Shown here piece after piece: positions 1 to 6,217 of a stretch of 8,028 nucleotides of DNA. The position numbers were made by a program, and so were the translations under genes. Numbering within the stretch: position 1 is the first letter of the stretch; each line of letters begins with the position of its first letter. The stretch comes from Alphaproteobacteria bacterium (lineage in GTDB: Bacteria; Pseudomonadota; Alphaproteobacteria; Rs-D84), in the NCBI GenBank assembly GCA_024402735.1, contig JAKSTE010000022.1:1-8028 (forward strand), read 5' to 3'. Below the pieces are notes generated by a model. It saw nothing but the letters and a program-made list of their open reading frames with translations. It was not told the DNA's origin and ran no database searches.

Positions 1-907
1 TTAAAAGAAATTAGCAAAAAGCAAAAATACAGCTTGGCAAAACTTTGCTACTAAACACGCTCAAGAAGTACTTAAAATTCAAGACGATATTAGAAATATA
101 GCAGAACAGACAGGTCAACCAACTTTTGAATATAAAAAAGTAGTAGAATTGGTTCGTAGAGGTCAAAGTGAAGCCGCAAAAGCCAAAAGAGAAATGATAG
201 AAGCAAATTTACGTTTGGTTATAAAGTTTGCTAAAAAATCAAGTAACAGAGGACTAGGATTAGACTTCTCTGATTTGGTTCAGGATGGTAATATCGGTTT
301 GATGAAAGCAGTTGATAAGTTTGATTATAGATTAGGTAATAAATTTTCTACTTACGCAACCAATTGGATACAACAAGGTATTTCTCGTAGTATAGCGGAC
401 CAAGCTCGTACTATTAGAATTCCTGTTCATATGATCGATAATATTCACAAGATACAACGTGCTTCAAGACAATTTATGCATAAGTATGGTAGACAACCTA
501 CAGCAGAAGAATTGTCTAAAATTATTTATTTGCCTGTAGATAAGATTCATAAGGCAATGAAAGTTAATTTAAAACCAATTTCTTTGGAGGCTCCTGTAGG
601 AACAGAAGACGACAGCTCAAGAATAGAAATTATTGCCGATGAAACAGCAAAGAATCCTTTTACTTCTGCTGCCCAAAAGAATTTGCGTAAAATAGTTACG
701 GAAATCTTATCTGAGTTAGATCCTAAAGAAGAAACTGTTATTCGTCAACGCTTTGGTATGAGCACAAACAAAACAAGTACTCTAGAAGAGGTTGGAGAAT
801 ACATTGGTGTAACACGTGAACGTATAAGACAGATTGAACAAAAAGCTTTAAATAAATTAAAACACCCAACACGTGCACGCAAATTACGTAGTTTCTTAGA
901 GGAATAA
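1..907 (+). CDS. rpoD: RNA polymerase primary sigma factor RpoD (sigma-70), 5' end outside window, apparent frameshift near the start
   Basis: Primary sigma factor, directing core RNA polymerase to housekeeping promoters. The order of regions is clear: a pre-region-2 segment with IAEQTG (about 107-124), region 2.1-2.2 (AKREMIEANLRLV; NIGLMKAVDKF), region 2.3-2.4 (FSTYATNWIQQ; SRSIADQARTIRIPVHM), region 3 (GRQPTAEELS), and region 4 with the helix-turn-helix VTRERIRQIE at 809-838, ending HPTRARKLRSFLEE. The -35-contacting Arg, Glu and Arg of region 4.2 are kept. The pattern is alphaproteobacterial. Oddities: the frame is closed by TAA at 2-4, although sigma-like sequence runs right up to it, and the preceding part reads on in frame 1 (LKEISKKQ), so a one-base shift lies at 16-27. 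There is no ATG, GTG or TTG start before TTG 149, which lies inside the conserved domain and is not the true start. The first Trp of the region 2.3 pair is Asn, and region 2.1/2.2 has a two-residue-longer loop (NRGLGLDFSDL), as in RpoH-type sigmas. Family identity is certain; primary versus a second sigma-70 paralogue is less so. Confidence 0.93.
16..27 (+). other. Apparent +1 frameshift site in rpoD (two A5 runs)
   Basis: Two A5 runs (16-20 and 23-27) lie between frame 1, reading LKEISKK, and frame 2, reading NTAWQNFA onward. Removing one A from either run joins them into an uninterrupted sigma-factor-like sequence; removal from the second gives LKEISKKQNTAWQ. Without removal, frame 1 ends at TAA 52-54 and frame 2 is blocked by TAA 2-4. 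It may be a sequencing or assembly error in a homopolymer, a real mutation, or a site tolerated by slippage. The window cannot tell these apart. Confidence 0.6.
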
Positions 908-912
908 AATAT

Positions 913-937
913 CCCCGCTTTATTGCGGGGTTTATTT
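913..937 (+). terminator. Rho-independent terminator after rpoD
   Basis: A perfect 6-bp GC-rich stem, CCCCGC (913-918) with GCGGGG (925-930), encloses a TTTATT loop and is followed by TTTATTT. It starts 5 bases after the rpoD stop codon. It is by far the most GC-rich short segment of the neighbourhood. It ends about 8 bases before the next ATG, so that gene either has its own promoter or depends on read-through. Confidence 0.88.
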
Positions 938-945
938 AAACAAAA

Positions 946-1548
946 ATGAAAAAGAACACTTTGCTTTTTTGTACAGGGATATCAGGAACGGGAAAAACGT
1001 ATTTTATAAAAAATACTTTACCTAAAGGTTTGTTTTATAATTTAAAATCTGTTACTACTCGTCCAATGAGAGAGGGCGAATCTCAAGGTAATCCATATTA
1101 TTTTTGTACAGAAGACGAATTTGAACATTATGAATTAGCAACAAAATTATTTGTAAATGAAGCCTTTTGGAAAAAAGGTCAACCTAAATGGTTATACGGT
1201 GTTACAGAACAAGAAATAAAAGAACATATAGGATTAAATCTAACTTACGATGTTATTCAACCTAAATATGTTAGACAAATGATAGATTGGTTTCGTCTAC
1301 ATAATTTAGATAGATTATATACTTTTAAAATAGCTTATTTTATTCCTCAGGAGAACGATAATTTAGATACAGCTAAAAAGAGGGCAAATATGCCTAATGA
1401 TATAGCAGTTAGAACAAAAAACACATGTAATCCTTGTGATTTTGTAAAAGAGGGGCTTGATGTAGATTATTTGAACATAGCTACACAAAATTTAATAAGC
1501 CCTAAATTATTAAAACATATACAATCTCTACAACAAAATATAAAGTAA
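946..1548 (+). CDS. Guanylate kinase-like P-loop nucleotide kinase (divergent)
   Basis: A 200-residue protein of the guanylate kinase fold, probably a cytosolic nucleoside monophosphate kinase (phosphoryl transfer from ATP to GMP or a related nucleotide). Visible elements are Walker A GISGTGKT (residues 11-18), the GMP-binding stretch SVTTRPMREGE (35-45) followed by YYF, Glu72 in FVNEAFW, LYG (83-85) and a short lid-like segment AKKRANMPNDIAVR (143-156). The usual LDID.QGA motif after the GMP site is only weakly present (YDVIQPKYV, 101-109), and the C-terminal half is diverged, with a CNPC (161-164) I do not recognise. Length is close to the family norm of about 200. The ATG lies just after the rpoD terminator without a Shine-Dalgarno sequence; no better start exists because the Walker A motif begins ten residues later. 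The next gene is convergent, 2 bp away. It could be the cell's Gmk or a specialised or phage-derived relative, so I give no symbol. Confidence 0.72.
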   Translation: MKKNTLLFCTGISGTGKTYFIKNTLPKGLFYNLKSVTTRPMREGESQGNPYYFCTEDEFEHYELATKLFVNEAFWKKGQPKWLYGVTEQEIKEHIGLNLTYDVIQPKYVRQMIDWFRLHNLDRLYTFKIAYFIPQENDNLDTAKKRANMPNDIAVRTKNTCNPCDFVKEGLDVDYLNIATQNLISPKLLKHIQSLQQNIK

Positions 1549-1550
1549 TA

Positions 1551-3458
1551 TTAAATATATGTGTTTAATGAGTTATAAATACGTCCTAGATCGCTTTTTG
1601 ATAGAGTAGCGATAATTACTTCGGAGTTAGTAGTTTGCTTAGCTAGAGTCAATATTTTTTCAAAACTATGAACAAACTGAACAACCTGGGAACGAAAAAC
1701 AGAATCTGTTTTTATTAATTCTCTTATTTTCTTTTTGTCTGCTGCCGTAAGTATCTTGGCTAACCATTTAGAAAATATGGTTTCGTCTCCATTGTTATAT
1801 TTCTTTGTTACTACTTCCGGAATATCTGCTCCCATACTTCTTGTTAAATCTACTGATTGTTCATGTAATTTGTTTAACATAGTTTTAGACTGTCTATTAA
1901 AATCTTCCTTACTAATCTGTTTAAAAGATTCTATAGGTGTTGTTTTAATAGCTTCCATAGGTGCTGAGGCTCTGGCTATAACCATTTGTTTGTTTAAGTT
2001 CTGCATTACATCTACTGCTTTTGTATAATCTGACATCAAATCAATCATTTGTTGTCTAGATTGACTTGATAAATCTCCTAATTTATCAGAAGATTCTGAA
2101 ATAGAGCCCAAAGATTCTGCTATTGTAGATTTCATAATATTAATTTTTTCTACCATAGAATTAACAATACTATCTAAAGTATCACTTATCTCTTTCGAAC
2201 CTTTTGATAAATCTGGTAAGGCAGTATAATATTTCTCTATTAATTCTGATAAAGGTTGTAACTGCTGAGTGGTCTCATTAGACATTCTTATCAAACCTTC
2301 AGACTGTCCTGATAATTGTTGATGAGCTTCATTCATTTTTATTAGAGTTTCTCTTACGCCTACAGCCATATTTTTTACAGAATCAGAGAAGGCATTAGCG
2401 GCTGTTTTAGTGTTTTCTAATGTAGAATTCGCTACACCTGAAACGGTTTTTAATTCAGAAACTACACCTGTAGAAAAATCATGAATTTCTCCGTTAAATT
2501 TATTTGTTAATACAGATAAATCATTTGTAACATTCTTAACTGCTGATTCTGTATCTGTAGCAGAAGTGTTTAATGATTCTACCGCTTGTTCAAGTTTATT
2601 GACCTGTTTTTCTATAGATGTTTCAGCCAAACGTACACGAGCCCCAACAATATTAGCTGTTTCTGTTAAAGAATTAAGTTGTTTAGTAAATTCTTTCTCA
2701 GAACGTTTTGAGAAATCTGTTAAATTTGTTAAATAGTCATTTAATAATTTATCATTATTATGCATCGTGGAATCATACTCTTCTGATGGTTGTTTACTAG
2801 TGTTGATCTTATTTGGAGCGCTGGTAGATAGATCTGTGAGCTGTTGTTGCATAATCTCTGCATCAGAAGTAATTTTTTGCATATTTGAGGTATTGTTTTC
2901 AAAAGTCTTTGTTAATTGATCTGAAATCTGTTTTTCTATTTCTAAACTATTAGTTATCTGATCTTGTATTTTATTATAGTTTTCTGTGGTTGTTGTTACT
3001 GTAGAATCTATTTTAGTTAATTTGTCTTCTAAAGCATTAGAAAAACCATCTGTAGATGTTTGTATTTGCTGCCATTTATCCGATTCTACTATTGATTTTA
3101 AGCCGTCTACTGTGTTTTCTAATCGCTGAGACATATTTGTAACTTTTCTTGTGGCATCGTCAGCAAGATTAACTAACTCTTCGTTTTTTACAGAAAGTTG
3201 TTCTTTTAAAATTTCTGCATTTTTTATTTGTTGTACTAAATTTTTATCAATATCTGCAAACAAACCAGATATCTTTTCTGTTTCCCCATTTAATAATGTT
3301 TTAAATATATTAGATGCGTCCTGTATCTTTGTACGGTCTGGATTTGTAACAAATTGTACTAAAGAACGCATTATTTTTTGAGATTTATAAGATATAGAAA
3401 AGGAAACAAGCAAAGCAACAGTTAATAACCCACATAAAATCCAAAAAACGTAAATCAT
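1551..3458 (-). CDS. Membrane-anchored long coiled-coil protein with conserved C-terminal domain, function unknown
   Basis: A 635-residue protein of unknown function. One hydrophobic segment at residues about 2-22 (IYVFWILCGLLTVALLVSFS), followed by a basic stretch, suggests an N-terminal membrane anchor with the bulk cytoplasmic. Residues about 60-510 are low-complexity, rich in Ser, Thr, Asn, Gln, Lys and Glu, with heptad-like spacing typical of long coiled coils. Residues 515-635 form a more complex domain with YNNGDETIF (554-562), FR at 588-589, VVQFVHSFE (592-600) and SDLGRIY (622-628). From memory this resembles the C-terminal domain of uncharacterised alphaproteobacterial proteins with the pattern Y..GD..VF...D..FR..V.R+.H.FE.L...SD+GKLY; I could not check this. 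The start is well supported: on the minus strand AGGGAGA lies 7 bases before ATG, the clearest ribosome binding site in the window. The gene is divergent from addA. The repeat structure recalls chemoreceptor or RmuC-like proteins, but the signature motifs of both are absent. Confidence 0.85.
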   Translation of the reverse strand: MIYVFWILCGLLTVALLVSFSISYKSQKIMRSLVQFVTNPDRTKIQDASNIFKTLLNGETEKISGLFADIDKNLVQQIKNAEILKEQLSVKNEELVNLADDATRKVTNMSQRLENTVDGLKSIVESDKWQQIQTSTDGFSNALEDKLTKIDSTVTTTTENYNKIQDQITNSLEIEKQISDQLTKTFENNTSNMQKITSDAEIMQQQLTDLSTSAPNKINTSKQPSEEYDSTMHNNDKLLNDYLTNLTDFSKRSEKEFTKQLNSLTETANIVGARVRLAETSIEKQVNKLEQAVESLNTSATDTESAVKNVTNDLSVLTNKFNGEIHDFSTGVVSELKTVSGVANSTLENTKTAANAFSDSVKNMAVGVRETLIKMNEAHQQLSGQSEGLIRMSNETTQQLQPLSELIEKYYTALPDLSKGSKEISDTLDSIVNSMVEKINIMKSTIAESLGSISESSDKLGDLSSQSRQQMIDLMSDYTKAVDVMQNLNKQMVIARASAPMEAIKTTPIESFKQISKEDFNRQSKTMLNKLHEQSVDLTRSMGADIPEVVTKKYNNGDETIFSKWLAKILTAADKKKIRELIKTDSVFRSQVVQFVHSFEKILTLAKQTTNSEVIIATLSKSDLGRIYNSLNTYI

Positions 3459-3465
3459 TTTCTAG

Positions 3466-3472
3466 TCTCCCT
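3466..3472 (-). promoter_or_regulatory. Ribosome binding site of the coiled-coil protein gene
   Basis: On the minus strand the sequence reads AGGGAGA, 7 bases before the ATG at 3458-3456. It is a strong Shine-Dalgarno match and fixes the start. The other genes whose starts lie in the window have weak or no such sequence. Confidence 0.75.
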
Positions 3473-3488
3473 ATAACAAATAACATCC

Positions 3489-3517
3489 TTGCAGTTCAAT
3501 AGAACTTATACTAGAAT
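3489..3517 (+). promoter_or_regulatory. Candidate sigma-70 promoter for addA
   Basis: TTGCAG (3489-3494), a 17-base spacer, then TAGAAT (3512-3517). Transcription would begin near 3524, giving a leader of about 18 bases before the ATG at 3542, with a weak AAGAG (3532-3536) as the only purine-rich element. Spacing and box matches are good, but such matches are common in AT-rich DNA. Confidence 0.5.
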
Positions 3518-3533
3518 ATTCAGCATAAAGCAA
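3505..3533 (-). promoter_or_regulatory. Candidate sigma-70 promoter for the coiled-coil protein gene
   Basis: On the minus strand TTGCTT (3533-3528) is followed by a 17-base spacer and TATAAG (3510-3505). It would give a leader of about 40 bases containing the AGGGAGA ribosome binding site. It overlaps the addA promoter candidate, with the two -10 boxes one base apart. The boxes are imperfect, so support is moderate to low. Confidence 0.35.
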
Positions 3534-3541
3534 GAGTATAA

Positions 3542-6184
3542 ATGCTAAAACTTGATAATTTTTCTAAAGAACAAAATGATGCAGCAAACCCTTTAAACAA
3601 CGTTTGGGTCCAAGCTAATGCTGGAACGGGAAAAACAGCTGTTTTAGTAAGAAGGTTGTTGCGTATACTGTTTAGAAACAGACTAAAAAGTCACAAAAAA
3701 AATTACGGTATTCTCTGTTTAACTTATACGAACGCGGCTGCATGCGAAATGAAAAACCGTGTTTTAAAAGCCTTATCTCAATGGGCTAGTTTGTCTGATT
3801 CAGAATTAAAACTATTATTATCCGAAGCTATTTCCGACCAAGAAATAACCGCTGAGGATATACAATATGCAAGAAAAGTGTTTTTCTTCTATATCGATAA
3901 TTCTGAAATGTTAAAAATAAAAACCATTCATGGTTTTTGTGAAGAAATTTTAAGAAAATTCCCTGTTGAAGCAGGAATTAATTCAACTTGGTCTTTGGTT
4001 TCTGATTCTGCACAACGTTTATTATTACAAGAAACATTAAATAGAATGATTTTTAAATCATATAAAAAAGACGAACTTCATCAAGATATTATGAATGCGT
4101 TTTCTAAAATAGTAGAAACTTCTTCAGAACATTACCTAGACAGATTGTTACAAATTTTAACAGGACAATATAAACAATTTTTTCAAATATCTGATATTCA
4201 ACAATATAAAAACTATTTTGTTAAACAATTAAAAACAACACTACATCTTGTGAACGACATTCATATAGACAAAGATATTAATAAATTAAAAACCATTATA
4301 AATTTTGCAAATGAAGATATACTTAACAGCAAAAAAACAGCGCCTAAATATCTGGAAAATATTATCAACGCAACAAAACAATACATTGATAACACTATAG
4401 ATTTTAGTGTATATAAGAACGCGTATTTAACCGCAGATAACGAACCTATAATTAATGTATCCAAAAAAGAATACTGCATCGAAGAACAAAATAGAGTATT
4501 TACGATTCAACAAAACCTTTTAAACACACAGATATTTGATAACACAATGGCTTTGTTTGATTTGTCACTTTGTTTTGCCAACACTTATAAAGAAATTAAA
4601 CAAGAACAAAACGTTTTAGATTATGATGATTTAATATTATATACACAGCATTTGTTTTCTAAGCCAGATGTTATGGGATGGGTATTAAAACAATTAGACA
4701 CTAGACTAGATCATATTCTTGTAGACGAAGCCCAAGACACAAGTCCACAACAGTGGGATATTATAAAAATGATAGCTGGCGACTTTTTTACAGACGGTAC
4801 AGATTATATAAACAACAGATCCATGTTCGTTGTAGGTGATATAAAACAATCTATTTATGGTTTTCAAGGGGCAGACCCGTCTGCTTTCGTTTTTAGCAAA
4901 GAAGAAATAGAAAACAATATTAATAACAATAGTTATAAAATAAACACGGTATCTTTGAATTTTAATTACAGATCTACAAAAGCTATATTAAATACAGTAG
5001 ATTATTTTTTCAAAAACATCACATGTGTTAATAACGAGTATTACAAAAACATACAACACAAATGTTCTAGACTACAAGATGATGGTTTAGTAGAAATGTA
5101 TCCATTATTGTCGAATGAAAAAGAATATACTTCTAGAATAAAACAATATTCTTATGATATAGCAACAAAGATAAAACAGCTTATAAACGAAGAGGGGTAT
5201 CAAGCAAAAGATATTATGGTTTTAGTTCAAAACAGAAAACCTTTTGTTGTTCCTTTAACGTCTGAATTAAAACGAATGAATGTGCCAATAGCAGGTAATG
5301 ATAGAATAACACTACCAGATTATCCTGTTATAAAAGACATGTTAAACATCATTAGGTTTTGTATAAATCCTGCCGATGATTATATGCTATGTTGTATTTT
5401 AAAAAGTCCTTTTTATAGATTGAAAGAACGAGATGTTTTTGAATTATGTAACATAAAAAATCAAACACAAAACAACGAAACTATATTGGAAATTCTATCT
5501 GTTAAATACAACCATATTTATAAGGACATTATCGAAACATTAGAGAAATATAAAAAACTCAATGCATTTTCATTTTATAATTATATTTTAAATAAAAATA
5601 ACAATAGAAAAAGTATAATTTCCGCTTTAGGGAAACAAATAATAGACCCACTAGAAGAATTTTTAAATATTTGTTTAAATTACGAAAGGTCTCAATCAGG
5701 TACATTAAAACAGTTTATAAAATGGTTTGTTCTTGGAGACAATGAAATAAAAAGAGACATGAATTCGTCTGACGGTGTTAGAATTATGACCGTACACGGA
5801 AGCAAAGGATTAGATTCTAAAGTTGTGTTTTTAATCGACACTGTCAGCACACCAAAACAAACTCCTATAGCCACATTAAATATCCAAAAGAGCTCTTATT
5901 ACAAAACATGGGTTTGGTTAGAAAATCAACCTAAAACACATGCTATCGACAAAATAAAGCAAAGCGCACAAACCATGTTATACGAAGAGTATTATAGACT
6001 GTTATATGTCGCTATGACTAGAGCCAGAGACAGATTATATATATACGGTTGCGAAACCAACCCTATACAAGAAAACTCTTGGTACACACAACTACAAAAA
6101 ACATTCACCAATTACAAAACAAGCAGCAATAATGATTCAAAAATAGTAATTACAAACGATACTACATTTTATAAAACAGCTTGA
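3542..6184 (+). CDS. addA: AddA-type UvrD superfamily helicase lacking the C-terminal nuclease domain
   Basis: A superfamily 1A DNA helicase of the AddA/RecB type; in the family, the ATP-driven motor of the AddAB complex that processes double-strand breaks for RecA. All helicase motifs are visible: Walker A ANAGTGKT (residues 25-32), Ia LCLTYTNAAACEM (58-70), IKTIHGFCEEILRKFPVEAGI (126-146, characteristic of alphaproteobacterial AddA), II VDEAQD (394-399), III GDIKQSIYGFQG (432-443), IV NFNYRST (473-479), V MTVHGSKGLD (749-758) and VI YRLLYVAMTRARDR (818-831). The protein ends 49 residues after motif VI, at 880 residues. Full alphaproteobacterial AddA is about 1,150 or more and carries a RecB-like nuclease (D...DYKT) at its C-terminus; that is absent here and is not encoded in the 33 bases before recN. 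The helicase is intact, so this is domain loss or a nuclease-less subfamily rather than decay. No addB is in the window; it usually sits next to addA. The start lies just before the Q-motif-like FSKEQNDAA. The symbol is by domain type. Confidence 0.88.
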   Translation: MLKLDNFSKEQNDAANPLNNVWVQANAGTGKTAVLVRRLLRILFRNRLKSHKKNYGILCLTYTNAAACEMKNRVLKALSQWASLSDSELKLLLSEAISDQEITAEDIQYARKVFFFYIDNSEMLKIKTIHGFCEEILRKFPVEAGINSTWSLVSDSAQRLLLQETLNRMIFKSYKKDELHQDIMNAFSKIVETSSEHYLDRLLQILTGQYKQFFQISDIQQYKNYFVKQLKTTLHLVNDIHIDKDINKLKTIINFANEDILNSKKTAPKYLENIINATKQYIDNTIDFSVYKNAYLTADNEPIINVSKKEYCIEEQNRVFTIQQNLLNTQIFDNTMALFDLSLCFANTYKEIKQEQNVLDYDDLILYTQHLFSKPDVMGWVLKQLDTRLDHILVDEAQDTSPQQWDIIKMIAGDFFTDGTDYINNRSMFVVGDIKQSIYGFQGADPSAFVFSKEEIENNINNNSYKINTVSLNFNYRSTKAILNTVDYFFKNITCVNNEYYKNIQHKCSRLQDDGLVEMYPLLSNEKEYTSRIKQYSYDIATKIKQLINEEGYQAKDIMVLVQNRKPFVVPLTSELKRMNVPIAGNDRITLPDYPVIKDMLNIIRFCINPADDYMLCCILKSPFYRLKERDVFELCNIKNQTQNNETILEILSVKYNHIYKDIIETLEKYKKLNAFSFYNYILNKNNNRKSIISALGKQIIDPLEEFLNICLNYERSQSGTLKQFIKWFVLGDNEIKRDMNSSDGVRIMTVHGSKGLDSKVVFLIDTVSTPKQTPIATLNIQKSSYYKTWVWLENQPKTHAIDKIKQSAQTMLYEEYYRLLYVAMTRARDRLYIYGCETNPIQENSWYTQLQKTFTNYKTSSNNDSKIVITNDTTFYKTA

Positions 6185-6210
6185 ATCGTATAAGTTTTAT
6201 TTACTATAAT
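6181..6210 (+). promoter_or_regulatory. Candidate sigma-70 promoter for recN, giving a leaderless transcript
   Basis: TTGAAT (6181-6186) overlaps the addA stop codon; an 18-base spacer leads to a perfect TATAAT (6205-6210). The expected start of transcription, about 7 bases after the -10 box, is at 6217-6218, which is the A of the recN ATG. No purine-rich ribosome binding site exists between addA and recN. This is the best -10 match I noticed in the intergenic regions. Confidence 0.6.
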
Positions 6211-6217
6211 TTACATC

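Noticed and set aside
149..907. TTG at 149 as the true start of the sigma factor
   Set aside because: It lies inside conserved sequence (FEYKKVVELVRRG) and homology extends upstream to the window edge; it is only the first start-like codon after a frame interruption.
1735..3381. Open frames on the plus strand at 1735-2028 and 3151-3381 within the coiled-coil gene
   Set aside because: They are antisense to a well-supported gene, have no ribosome binding site, and their Ser/Cys/Phe-rich composition is that of a reverse-complement shadow.
1551..3458. Coiled-coil protein as RmuC or a methyl-accepting chemotaxis protein
   Set aside because: The layout (N-terminal helix plus coiled coil) fits both superficially, but I see neither the RmuC nuclease-like C-terminal domain nor the highly conserved chemoreceptor hairpin tip, and no HAMP region after the helix.
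3475..3503. Minus-strand TTGAAC with TTATAG as promoter of the coiled-coil gene
   Set aside because: Spacing is 17, but transcription would begin at or beyond the strong ribosome binding site and remove it.
3489..3512. TTGCAG with TATACT (3507-3512) as the addA promoter
   Set aside because: The spacer would be 12 bases, too short; TAGAAT at 17 bases fits better.
6182..6193. Readthrough or TGA-as-Trp recoding at the end of addA
   Set aside because: Tryptophan is encoded by TGG throughout, and TAA follows three codons later, so nothing is gained by read-through.
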